64,000 bases of DNA from CAKVLS01 sp045651685 (GTDB lineage Bacteria; Bacillota; Clostridia; Christensenellales; UBA1242): contig JAZRSV010000019.1 in the NCBI GenBank assembly GCA_045651685.1, positions 40,354 to 104,353 on the forward strand. Direction: 5' to 3'. Below are positions 16,931 to 24,482 of this stretch, one piece after another. The notes below the pieces were generated by a model that worked only from the letters and a program-made list of their open reading frames with translations, had not been told where the DNA came from and made no database searches. The translations under genes and the position numbers were made by a program. Within the stretch, counting starts at the first letter, position 1. Each line of letters opens with the position of its first letter.

Positions 16931-17200
16931 ATGGATTGCCAACTTAATCTAGGTAGTGTCGTAGTATCTACCCAGGGTAGAGATGCTGGTAGAATTTATC
17001 TTATATCACAAGTACAAGACAAAGACTATGTTTTTGTTGTTGATGGTGACATAAGAAAATTTACTAACCCTAAGAAAAAACGCATCAAACATCTAAAATA
17101 TGCTGGAGCAACTTTAGAAGCTATCGCCGAAAAACTTGCAACCCAGAAAAAAGTATTCGATGCTGAAGTATACAGTGCATTGAAAAGTTATAATAAGTAG
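16931..17200 (+). CDS. KOW-domain RNA-binding protein (L14e-like)
   Basis: An 89-residue protein with a short KOW-like beta domain (G-S-V-V-V-S-T-Q-G-R-D-A-G-R-I-Y, then V-V-D-G-D-I-R-K and K-K-K-R-I-K-H-L). The same small gene sits between map and infA in many Clostridia, where it is annotated as an L14e-like or KOW protein of unknown role. A GTG at 16925 is in frame; the ATG at 16931 is taken, although the GAGGTG lies very close to it. Confidence 0.85.
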   Translation: MDCQLNLGSVVVSTQGRDAGRIYLISQVQDKDYVFVVDGDIRKFTNPKKKRIKHLKYAGATLEAIAEKLATQKKVFDAEVYSALKSYNK

Positions 17201-17220
17201 TTACTTAGAAAGGAGATTAT

Positions 17221-17445
17221 ATGCCAAAATCCGATTGCTTAGAAACAGAAGGAGTGGTTACCGAAGTACTTCCTAATGCAACATTCAAAGTACAACTAAC
17301 CAATGGTCATGTTATTACCTGCTATATTTCAGGTAAACTAAGAATGAATTATATTAAAATACTAGAAGGTGACCAAGTTAAAGTTGAGATGAGCCCTTAT
17401 GATCTTACAAAGGGTCGTATCACTTGGCGTGGCAAACAAAATTAA
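17221..17445 (+). CDS. infA: Translation initiation factor IF-1
   Basis: A 74-residue OB-fold protein with the usual E-G-V-V-T-E-V-L-P-N-A-T-F-K-V at the start, G-H-V-I-T-C-Y-I-S-G-K-L-R-M-N-Y-I-K in the middle and D-L-T-K-G-R-I-T-W-R at the end. It blocks the A-site during initiation. AAAGGAG lies at 17210-17216. Confidence 0.97.
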   Translation: MPKSDCLETEGVVTEVLPNATFKVQLTNGHVITCYISGKLRMNYIKILEGDQVKVEMSPYDLTKGRITWRGKQN

Positions 17446-17455
17446 GGAGAAAATT

Positions 17456-17572
17456 ATGAAAGTTCGTCCATCAGTAAAACCTATTTGCGATAAATGCAAA
17501 GTTATCAAGAGAGAAGGTAAAGTAATGGTTATTTGCTCAAAGAGCAAAAAACACAAACAAGTTCAAGGTTAA
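17456..17572 (+). CDS. rpmJ: 50S ribosomal protein L36, zinc form
   Basis: A 38-residue protein, M-K-V-R-P-S-V-K-P-I-C-D-K-C at the start, with ligands Cys11, Cys14, Cys27 and His33, hence the zinc-binding form. AAGGAG lies ten bases after the infA stop region (17444-17449). One residue longer at the C-terminus (final Gly) than the usual 37. Confidence 0.96.
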   Translation: MKVRPSVKPICDKCKVIKREGKVMVICSKSKKHKQVQG

Positions 17573-17586
17573 TTTAGAGTTAATTG

Positions 17587-17618
17587 CCCTAGTTTAACTG
17601 GGTTTTTAACCCTAAATT
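17587..17618 (+). terminator. Weak hairpin(s) after rpmJ
   Basis: An imperfect CCC-AG/CT-GGG hairpin runs into five Ts, and overlapping GGGTT/AACCC (17600-17604 with 17608-17612) can form an alternative stem. Together with the new promoter at 17664 this could partly separate the spc and alpha parts of the cluster. Confidence 0.35.
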
Positions 17619-17663
17619 TATCTAACTTTGTTAAAAAATTTTTGACAATTTTTACTATTAATA

Positions 17664-17692
17664 TTGAAGTTTTTAGTAAGATATGTTATAAT
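17664..17692 (+). promoter_or_regulatory. Promoter of the rpsM-rpoA (alpha) operon
   Basis: TTGAAG (17664-17669), 17-bp spacer, TATAAT (17687-17692) with a TG extension at -15/-14. Start expected near 17699. Confidence 0.75.
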
Positions 17693-17698
17693 ATTTAA

Positions 17699-17787
17699 GT
17701 TAGAAAGTTATCACAACAAAGCGGCTGACACTTTGAGTGTTTTTTGTTGTGTTTACATAAACAAAAATAATATTTTGGAGGATTATT
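17699..17787 (+). promoter_or_regulatory. rpsM leader with a two-part hairpin
   Basis: CACAACAAA (17712-17720) pairs with TTTGTTGTG (17743-17751); inside it ACACT/AGTGT (17728-17732 with 17736-17740) forms a short stem, leaving a 7-base one-sided bulge GCGGCTG. In E. coli S4 represses its alpha operon through the rpsM leader; here that is only a hypothesis. Confidence 0.45.
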
Positions 17788-18156
17788 ATGGCTCGTATTG
17801 CTGGTGTAGATTTGCCAAGAGAAAAACGTTTGGAAATTGGTCTTACCTATATTAAAGGTATTGGCAGAGTCACTTCAAACAAAATTTTAGCAGAAACTGG
17901 TATTAGCCCAGACCTTCGTGTTAAAGATTTGACAGAAGGTGATGTTGCTAAACTTCGTGAGTATATCGAACATCACGTAGTTGTTGAAGGTGACCTACAA
18001 CGTGAAGTTTCTCTTAACATCAAGAGACTATCAGAAATAGGATGTTACCGTGGCATTCGCCATCGTAAAGGTTTGCCTGTAAGAGGTCAAAGCACTAAAC
18101 AAAATGCTAGAACTTGTAAAGGCCCTAAAAAGACTGTTGCTAAGAAGAAAAAGTAA
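17788..18156 (+). CDS. rpsM: 30S ribosomal protein S13
   Basis: A 122-residue protein: A-R-I-A-G-V-D-L-P-R-E-K-R at the start, T-Y-I-K-G-I-G helix-turn segment, and the C-terminal R-H-R-K-G-L-P-V-R-G-Q-S-T-K-Q-N-A-R-T. It bridges to the 50S subunit and contacts P-site tRNA. TTGGAGGA precedes the start. A 73-base AT-rich gap follows. Confidence 0.98.
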   Translation: MARIAGVDLPREKRLEIGLTYIKGIGRVTSNKILAETGISPDLRVKDLTEGDVAKLREYIEHHVVVEGDLQREVSLNIKRLSEIGCYRGIRHRKGLPVRGQSTKQNARTCKGPKKTVAKKKK

Positions 18157-18229
18157 TCTAATTCTTAAATTCAGTTTTATTAAATTAAATTTTAATAGCG
18201 TATTTGCTAATTTATAAAGGAGCGATAAA

Positions 18230-18619
18230 ATGGCTGTTGTTAAAAAGACAAAAAAGAGAAAGGCAACCAAAAATATAGACAAAGGTGCAGTACACATTCA
18301 AGCATCTTTTAACAATACATTGGTTACTTTTACAGATACTGCTGGTAACACAATTTCTGCATCAAGCGCAGGAAGCCTAGGTTTTAAGGGTTCTCGTAAG
18401 AGCACTCCATTTGCTGCTCAACAAGCTGTAGAAACAGCTGCAAAAGTTGCAAAAGAACAAGGTATCAAATCAGTAGAAGTTTATGTTAAAGGCCCTGGCA
18501 ACGGTAGAGAAGCTGCTATCAGAGCACTTGCTACTGCAGAGATAGATGTTACTAAAATTAGTGACGTTTCTCCTATCCCTCACAATGGATGCCGTCCACC
18601 TAAACGCAGAAGAATATAG
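18230..18619 (+). CDS. rpsK: 30S ribosomal protein S11
   Basis: A 129-residue protein with V-H-I-Q-A-S-F-N-N-T-L-V-T-F-T-D, then S-A-G-S-L-G-F-K-G-S-R-K and the C-terminal P-I-P-H-N-G-C-R-P-P-K-R-R-R. It is part of the platform near the mRNA exit. Its 73-base gap from rpsM and the 61 bases to rpsD are longer than elsewhere in the cluster and hold no clear terminator. Confidence 0.98.
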   Translation: MAVVKKTKKRKATKNIDKGAVHIQASFNNTLVTFTDTAGNTISASSAGSLGFKGSRKSTPFAAQQAVETAAKVAKEQGIKSVEVYVKGPGNGREAAIRALATAEIDVTKISDVSPIPHNGCRPPKRRRI

Positions 18620-18680
18620 TCTTCAAACAAATTACACTTAATATCTATATGATATTACAATATTTATAAGGAGTTAAATT

Positions 18681-19301
18681 ATGGCAAAATATACAGATGC
18701 AGATTGTCGTCTATGCCGCAGAGAAGGTTGCAAACTTTTCTTAAAGGGCGACAGATGTGTTTCTTCTAAATGTGCTATGGAAAAAAGACCTGTTCTTCCT
18801 GGTCAACATGGTGCTGGTAGAAAGAAAACTACTGACTATGGTGTTCAACTTCGTGAAAAACAAAAAGTTAAAAGAGCTTATGGCTTGTTAGAAAAACAAT
18901 TTAGAGCTTACTACGAAGAAGCTGAACGCATGAAAGGCGTTACTGGTGAAAATATGCTTTCACTATTAGAGCGTCGTCTTGACAATGTTATTTACAGAAT
19001 GGGTATCGGTTCTAGCCGTAGCGAAAGCAGACAAATCGTTAACCATGGACATATCACTGTAAATGGCAGAACCGTTGACATTCCTTCTTTCCAAGTTAAA
19101 GTTGGTGATGTTATTGCTATCAAAGAAAGTAAACAAGATTTAGAGATGTTTAAACAACTTAAAGGTGTTAAAATTTCTATGCCAAAATGGGTAGAATTTG
19201 ATACTGATAAACTTTGCGGTAAGATCAATGCTCTACCACAAAGAGATGATGTTGACCTAAATATTCAAGAACACTTGATTATCGAGTTATATTCAAGATA
19301 G
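18681..19301 (+). CDS. rpsD: 30S ribosomal protein S4, zinc form
   Basis: A 206-residue protein with N-terminal zinc ligands Cys9, Cys12, Cys26, Cys31, the C+ type common in Clostridia. The S4 RNA-binding domain (L-L-E-R-R-L-D-N-V-I-Y-R-M-G, then Q-I-V-N-H-G-H-I-T-V-N-G) is intact. It is an assembly initiator and the autogenous repressor of this operon in E. coli and of its own gene in B. subtilis. Confidence 0.98.
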   Translation: MAKYTDADCRLCRREGCKLFLKGDRCVSSKCAMEKRPVLPGQHGAGRKKTTDYGVQLREKQKVKRAYGLLEKQFRAYYEEAERMKGVTGENMLSLLERRLDNVIYRMGIGSSRSESRQIVNHGHITVNGRTVDIPSFQVKVGDVIAIKESKQDLEMFKQLKGVKISMPKWVEFDTDKLCGKINALPQRDDVDLNIQEHLIIELYSR

Positions 19302-19317
19302 TAGGAGGGAATTTTCT

Positions 19318-20271
19318 ATGATGGAAATCGAAAAACCAAGAATCGTTGCAGAAGAAACTGAAAATGGCTTTGCTGCAACATTCGTTGTAGAACCGCTTGA
19401 GCGTGGTTTTGGTATCACTCTTGGCAACTGCTTAAGAAGAACACTTCTAAGCGCTTTGCCTGGTGCTGCTGCTGTTGCAATCAGAATTGCAGGTGCTCAA
19501 CACGAATTCTCAAACATTCCTGGTATTGCAGAAGATGTTGCTGATATCGTTTTGAACATCAAAAATCTTGCTGTTAAGACAACTGTTCTTGACAGAGACT
19601 TTAGAACAGTTCTTCACCTAACTGCTAATGGTGCTAGAGAGATCTTTGCTCGTGACATCGAACCAAATGACCAAGTTGAGATTTTGAATCCAGACTTGCA
19701 CATTTGTACTCTTGATGACGATGCAAAACTTGATATGGACATCATTATTGGTCGTGGTCGTGGATATGTTCCAGCAAACCTTAACAAGAGAGAAGATGAT
19801 CCTATCGGTTATATCGCTGTTGACTCTATCTTTACTCCAGTAAAGAGCGTTAACTACAGCGTAGAACCAACTCGTGTAGGTCAATCTATTGACTTTGATA
19901 AACTTACTATCGAAGTAAAAACTAATGGTACTTTGAGTGCTAGAGAAGTTATTAGCCTTTCTGCAAAAGTTATTCAAGACCATGTAGGCCTATTTGTTAA
20001 CCTTGTTGACTTTATGGGCGATATGGACATTCTTGTTAACAAAGAAGAAAGCAAAACTGTTAAAGTTCTTGAAATGCCAATCGAAGAGATGGATTTCTCT
20101 GTAAGAAGTTATAACTGCTTAAAGAGAGCAAACATCAACACTATCGAAGATTTGACTAAAAAATCTAAAGACGATATGTTAAAAGTAAGAAATCTAGGAT
20201 TAAAATCACTAGAAGAAGTTATTTATAAACTAGAAAGTTACGGATTATCACTTCGTAACGATGAAGAGTAA
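19318..20271 (+). CDS. rpoA: RNA polymerase subunit alpha
   Basis: A 317-residue protein. The dimerising N-terminal domain includes E-R-G-F-G-I-T-L-G-N-C-L-R-R-T-L-L-S. The C-terminal domain (about 245-317) has the DNA-contacting region C-L-K-R-A-N-I-N-T-I-E-D-L and N-L-G-L-K-S-L-E-E-V. It opens ATGATG; the first ATG (9 bases from AGGAGGG) is chosen. Confidence 0.98.
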   Translation: MMEIEKPRIVAEETENGFAATFVVEPLERGFGITLGNCLRRTLLSALPGAAAVAIRIAGAQHEFSNIPGIAEDVADIVLNIKNLAVKTTVLDRDFRTVLHLTANGAREIFARDIEPNDQVEILNPDLHICTLDDDAKLDMDIIIGRGRGYVPANLNKREDDPIGYIAVDSIFTPVKSVNYSVEPTRVGQSIDFDKLTIEVKTNGTLSAREVISLSAKVIQDHVGLFVNLVDFMGDMDILVNKEESKTVKVLEMPIEEMDFSVRSYNCLKRANINTIEDLTKKSKDDMLKVRNLGLKSLEEVIYKLESYGLSLRNDEE

Positions 20272-20283
20272 AAGGGGACGATT

Positions 20284-20796
20284 ATGGCTCAAATTTCTAA
20301 ATTAAATAGACCAACCAAAGAACGCATCGCACTTATTCGTGGACAAGCAAGTTCTCTTTTATGGGAAGGCAAGCTTGAAACTACAGTAGTTCGTGCAAAA
20401 TCTTTGCAAAGTTATGTTGAAAAAATAATCACTCTTGCTATGAATACTTACGAAGATACCGTAAAAGTAGTTAAAAACGATATCGACGCTAAAGGTATCA
20501 AAACAAAGAGAGAAGTTATCAACGATGGTCCAAAGAAACTAGCTGCACGCCGTGCCATCATGTCAAAACTTTACACCAGAGAAGAACAAAGAAAAGAAAA
20601 AGAAGATAAAGCTACCTTTATCGCAAGAACAGAAGGTATCAATCATCCTCTTATCGAAAAAATCTTTAACGTATATGCACCAAAATATGCAGAACGCGCT
20701 AAAGAACTTGGTCAACGTGGTGGTTATACAAGAGTTTTGAAACTTGGCAAACGCCGTGGCGACAATGCTGATATGGCATTAATCGAGTTAATCTAA
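20284..20796 (+). CDS. rplQ: 50S ribosomal protein L17 with internal insertion
   Basis: A 170-residue protein, well above the usual 113-127. The ends match L17: L-N-R-P-T-K-E-R-I-A-L-I-R at the start, then L-E-T-T-V-V-R-A-K-S-L, and Q-R-G-G-Y-T-R-V-L-K-L-G-K-R-R-G-D at the end. Between residues about 58 and 120 there is a Lys/Glu-rich, helix-prone insertion of roughly 50 residues. Last gene of the cluster, followed by a terminator. Confidence 0.95.
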   Translation: MAQISKLNRPTKERIALIRGQASSLLWEGKLETTVVRAKSLQSYVEKIITLAMNTYEDTVKVVKNDIDAKGIKTKREVINDGPKKLAARRAIMSKLYTREEQRKEKEDKATFIARTEGINHPLIEKIFNVYAPKYAERAKELGQRGGYTRVLKLGKRRGDNADMALIELI

Positions 20797-20812
20797 TTAT
20801 TATAATTAAAAA

Positions 20813-20842
20813 ATGCACACTTTTGGTGTGTATTTTTTTTTT
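20813..20842 (+). terminator. Terminator at the end of the ribosomal cluster
   Basis: Eight-base stem ATGCACAC/GTGTGTAT (one G-T pair), loop TTTTG, then a run of about ten Ts. Confidence 0.85.
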
Positions 20843-20878
20843 GCTATTTTAACAAACTAATGCCAAGGAGAAAATAAT

Positions 20879-21403
20879 ATGTCTGGCATTGTTAGAAAAA
20901 TAGACGAATTGGGACGAATAGTAATACCAAAAGAAATAAGAAAGGTTATGGGTATACAAGAGGGTAGTTCTCTTAATATTAGCACCAATGGCGAAAGTAT
21001 TGTGCTCAATAAGTTTAGTACGCTAAAAAATATAAATGAATATGTGTACAATGTCGCATATGCACTTTTTGAGTGTGTTAATTGTGATATTGTTATAACC
21101 GATGATCAAAAAGTCTTGATCGCTTTGGGTGTGAGCAAAACAGAGTTTTTGCAGACTCAACTGGCATCATATTTTATAAAAAGTATTGGCAGTACAAAGT
21201 GCTATTATAACAAAGATGTTTTTAATATTATTGTAGACCAAGCAACCAAAGTGTGTGCTATGTGTGTTGTTCCAATATGGGATCAAGGCAAGGTGGTAGG
21301 TAGTATTGTGCTTATACAAAAACAACCTAACAAACAAATAAGTGTAGAAAACATACAAACTGCAGAGTGTATGTCTAGGTATTTATCCAAAATGATAATG
21401 TAA
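20879..21403 (+). CDS. spoVT: Stage V sporulation regulator SpoVT
   Basis: A 174-residue protein. Residues 1-50 form an AbrB-type swapped-hairpin DNA-binding domain (I-V-R-K-I-D-E-L-G-R-I-V-I-P-K-E-I-R). The rest fits the GAF-like C-terminal domain of SpoVT in length, ending V-V-G-S-I-V-L-I-Q. In endospore formers SpoVT acts late in the forespore. Its neighbour is a YabM/SpoVB-like flippase, the order seen in Bacillus and Clostridia. AAGGAG lies at 20864-20869. Confidence 0.92.
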   Translation: MSGIVRKIDELGRIVIPKEIRKVMGIQEGSSLNISTNGESIVLNKFSTLKNINEYVYNVAYALFECVNCDIVITDDQKVLIALGVSKTEFLQTQLASYFIKSIGSTKCYYNKDVFNIIVDQATKVCAMCVVPIWDQGKVVGSIVLIQKQPNKQISVENIQTAECMSRYLSKMIM

Positions 21404-21468
21404 GAAAGTTTTTTTGACTTGCTTTTATTTTTTACATTAAAAGCTCTATTTTTGACCAAACTAATTGT

Positions 21469-23055
21469 ATGAAAAAACAGTCTTTTGTTATGGGCGCAGT
21501 TGTTTTGACAATTTGTGCGGTTGTCTGCAAACTTTTGGGCGCTATTTATCGGATACCGCTAACAAACATACTTGGTGTGGGTGGTATGGGATTATATTAT
21601 TTGATATTTCCTATATATTCGTTTATGTTAACAGTATCTTCTTCGAGTTTTCCTATGGCGATATCTCATTTGGTATCGGTTAGTATAGCTAATGGCAACA
21701 AGAAAAAGGCAAAATGTATATTAAAAGTTAGCTTGCTGCTACTTGTTTTGTTTGGACTTTTTGCTGCTATTGCTGTATTTGCTTTGGCAAGGCCATTAGC
21801 GAGCTTGCAAGGCAAAATAGAGGCAAGTTTTGGTTATTTGGTTATTGCTCCGAGTTTATTGTTTGTTGCGCTTATATCGGCTTTTAGGGGTTATTTTCAG
21901 GGGTTGCAGAACATGAATCCTTCTGGGGTGTCGCAAATAGTCGAGCAAAGTGTAAAAATGGTGTTTGGGCTGTATTTGGCATTAAAATTAAGTAAATATG
22001 GTGTTGAGTATGGAGTCGCCGGTGCATTGCTTGCAATAACTATATCAGAGTGCATTGCATGCTTGTATATTTGTTTGTATTATTTATGCTCAAAGCACAA
22101 GGATAAAAATGATAATGACCTAGATGTATGTAGCAAATATTCGCAAGCAAGTATTGCTATAGAGATCTTAAAAACAGTTGTGCCATATATGCTAGGTACA
22201 ATAGTCTATCCTTTGGCTACTCTTATAGATAGTTTTTTGATAATCAATCTTCTTACAAACAGTGGGGTTGATAGTGGTGTGGCAGTAGACTTGTTTGGCA
22301 TAAACTGTTCGGTTGTTGGTACTATGACAAATTTGCCAACAATAGTGTCGGTTGCTCTTGCAATATCAATAATACCTAGCTTGACTTATTCTAAAAAAAT
22401 TAATGACACTGTGGGTGTACAGAGCAAAACAAACTTTGCGATAAAAATAACATGGCTAATAGTTTTGCCATGTGCAGTTGTATTTATTTTGTTTGCAAGA
22501 CCTATAGTAAATGTATTATTTGCTGGGGGTATGGATAACAGTGTTTTTGATCAAGTTGGTGTGTCTGCAAACTTATTAAGTGTAGCAGGAGTAAGTGTTA
22601 TATATCTGTGTCTAATGCAAGTTTTGACAGCTATTTTGCAAGCTATAAAAAGGCCATATATACCAGTGGTTAGTTTGTCTATTGGTGTAGTAGTAAAGAT
22701 AATATTAGAGAGTGTTTTGATACAGGTGCCAGCACTTAATATTTATGGTGCAGTTGTGTCCAACATAGCTTGTTATAGCATTGCTGCAATTATCAATTTG
22801 TATTATGTAAAAAAATATATTAAGCTAAAGCTTGATACAAAAAACATGTTAATTTTGCCTATATGCTGCGCGGCAATTATGGCTGGTGTGGTATATGGTT
22901 TTATGATAATTTTTGTAGAATGGTTTGGGTATACTATTGGTGTTATATTGTCATTTGCTATTGCTGCTATTGCTTATATTGTATTGTTGTTTTGGTTTAG
23001 AGTTTTTACCAAAAGCGAATTAAAATATTTTGCAAAAATAAAAATGTCTAAATAA
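21469..23055 (+). CDS. MOP-family lipid flippase, SpoVB/YabM-like
   Basis: A 528-residue protein with about 14 hydrophobic helices. Start region G-A-V-V-L-T-I-C-A-V-V-C-K-L-L-G-A-I-Y-R-I-P-L is the polysaccharide-exporter (MATE/MOP) signature, and F-R-G-Y-F-Q-G-L-Q-N-M is the conserved loop. Likely moves lipid-linked cell-wall or cortex precursors; MurJ-like or spore-specific roles cannot be told apart. No ribosome site is visible before the ATG. MazG, usually next in Clostridia, is missing. Confidence 0.85.
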   Translation: MKKQSFVMGAVVLTICAVVCKLLGAIYRIPLTNILGVGGMGLYYLIFPIYSFMLTVSSSSFPMAISHLVSVSIANGNKKKAKCILKVSLLLLVLFGLFAAIAVFALARPLASLQGKIEASFGYLVIAPSLLFVALISAFRGYFQGLQNMNPSGVSQIVEQSVKMVFGLYLALKLSKYGVEYGVAGALLAITISECIACLYICLYYLCSKHKDKNDNDLDVCSKYSQASIAIEILKTVVPYMLGTIVYPLATLIDSFLIINLLTNSGVDSGVAVDLFGINCSVVGTMTNLPTIVSVALAISIIPSLTYSKKINDTVGVQSKTNFAIKITWLIVLPCAVVFILFARPIVNVLFAGGMDNSVFDQVGVSANLLSVAGVSVIYLCLMQVLTAILQAIKRPYIPVVSLSIGVVVKIILESVLIQVPALNIYGAVVSNIACYSIAAIINLYYVKKYIKLKLDTKNMLILPICCAAIMAGVVYGFMIIFVEWFGYTIGVILSFAIAAIAYIVLLFWFRVFTKSELKYFAKIKMSK

Positions 23056-23089
23056 TAATTGTTTTTGTCATAATAAACTAGAGGTAAAA

Positions 23090-23362
23090 ATGAACAAAAA
23101 ATGTATTATAAAACAATTAAGTCAAAGCACACATTTAACCCAAAAGCAATGTCGCACTTGCTTGGATGAATTGATAAAATTAATATCAAAAAACATAAGC
23201 AAAGGGGAGAAGTTTTACTTAAAATCTTTAGGCAAATTTTGTATAAAAACATATAAAGAAAAATTAGTTTATAATCCGACTACGCAAACAAAATATTTGA
23301 TTAGTGCAAGAACTGTGCCGGTATTTAGGCCGAGCAAAAAGTTTGCAGAAAGTATTTTCTAA
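23090..23362 (+). CDS. HU-family DNA-binding protein, divergent
   Basis: A 90-residue protein of HU length. The helical N-terminal body is followed by G-K-F-C-I-K-T-Y-K-E-K, the arm segment N-P-T-T-Q-T-K-Y-L-I-S-A-R-T-V-P-V-F and the final R-P-S-K-K-F. Three Cys residues and many Lys make it unlike a typical HU. In Clostridia an hup gene often follows spoVT-yabM-mazG. It may be a sporulation-linked nucleoid protein. Confidence 0.8.
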   Translation: MNKKCIIKQLSQSTHLTQKQCRTCLDELIKLISKNISKGEKFYLKSLGKFCIKTYKEKLVYNPTTQTKYLISARTVPVFRPSKKFAESIF

Positions 23363-23413
23363 AAGTGTGTTAACTTACTTTATATTTTGCAAAAAATGTT
23401 GTATTATATTGGT

Positions 23414-24349
23414 ATGAAAATAGGAAATGTAACAACAACAAGTGATATATTTTTGGCACCTATGGCAGGGGTGACTGATGTTGGTTTTAGAAAGCTTTGC
23501 AAAGACATGGGAGCTGGGTTAACATATACCGAAATGATAAGCGTAAAAGGCCTATACTACAATAACCTAAAAACCCGTAGTTTACTGCAAATTAGCCCTA
23601 CCGAACAACCAGTCGCCGTCCAACTGTTCGGCAGTGATCCAGAGATATTTAAGAGGGTAGTTCAGGATGGCTATTTAGATGCTTTTGATATCATAGATAT
23701 TAACATGGGTTGCCCTGCACCAAAGATAACAAAAAACGGTGATGGTAGCAGTCTTCTAAAGAATATTTCGCTTGCTCGTGATATCATATGTGCATGTGTT
23801 AATAACACTACAAAACCAGTCACCGTTAAGTTTAGAATGGGTTATGACGAGGGCGAAAATATTGCTGTGCCTTTTGCAAAAATGTGTGAGCAAGCAGGTG
23901 CTAGTGCTATATGTATACACCCAAGAACGAGAGAGCAATTTTATAGTGGCAAGGCAGATTGGCAAGTTATAAAAGATGTAAAGCAAGCAGTGTCAATACC
24001 AGTTATTGCCAATGGTGATGTTGTAGATATTGACAGCTACAACGAGATATTAAAAACAGGTTGTGATGCTGTTATGATTGGTAGAGGTGCGCTTGGCAAT
24101 CCAGAAATTTTTGCAAAGTTGCTTGGCAAAAAAACAAATAAAACAAAGTTGGATTTTATACAAGAGCATTTGCAAATATTGTCACAACAATACAAAGACG
24201 AAAAAACTTTGGTGACAAATTTTAGAAAGCATTTGCTATGGTATGTTGCATCTTACAAAAACGCAACACAAATAAAAATTAAGCTTATGCAGCTAGAAAC
24301 AATAGACCAAATTATGCAAACATTAAAAGAGTTTTTTGCCCAAGGGTAA
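23414..24349 (+). CDS. dus: tRNA-dihydrouridine synthase
   Basis: A 311-residue FMN-dependent enzyme reducing uridines in tRNA. It shows A-P-M-A-G-V-T-D near the start, M-G-C-P-A-P-K-I-T with the catalytic Cys, the V-K-F-R-M-G and I-H-P-R-T-R-E-Q phosphate/FMN segments and I-A-N-G-D-V and M-I-G-R-G-A-L-G-N-P. The frame is open from 23387, but the ATG at 23414 starts the conserved part. No ribosome site is seen; TATTAT at 23402-23407 lies 7 bases before it, so a leaderless message is possible. Confidence 0.93.
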   Translation: MKIGNVTTTSDIFLAPMAGVTDVGFRKLCKDMGAGLTYTEMISVKGLYYNNLKTRSLLQISPTEQPVAVQLFGSDPEIFKRVVQDGYLDAFDIIDINMGCPAPKITKNGDGSSLLKNISLARDIICACVNNTTKPVTVKFRMGYDEGENIAVPFAKMCEQAGASAICIHPRTREQFYSGKADWQVIKDVKQAVSIPVIANGDVVDIDSYNEILKTGCDAVMIGRGALGNPEIFAKLLGKKTNKTKLDFIQEHLQILSQQYKDEKTLVTNFRKHLLWYVASYKNATQIKIKLMQLETIDQIMQTLKEFFAQG

Positions 24350-24482
24350 AAAGCTTTTTTTATTTTTATAAAAAAAATTGTAAAAAATTTTTTCAAAAAA
24401 GTGGTCTAAATAATATACTTATATTTGTAAAAATGTTAAAATTAATTATCTAAATATTTATAGTTTTATTAAGAGGTTTTTT

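Noticed and set aside
17642..17647. TTGACA as -35 of rpsM
   Set aside because: It is 39 bases from TATAAT; the TTGAAG at 17664 has the correct 17-bp spacing.
17664..17855. Plus ORF overlapping the rpsM start
   Set aside because: It covers the promoter and leader; a chance frame.
24350..24420. A/T tracts as a terminator after dus
   Set aside because: AAAAAGCTTTTTT has no loop of normal size; the rest is plain AT-rich sequence.
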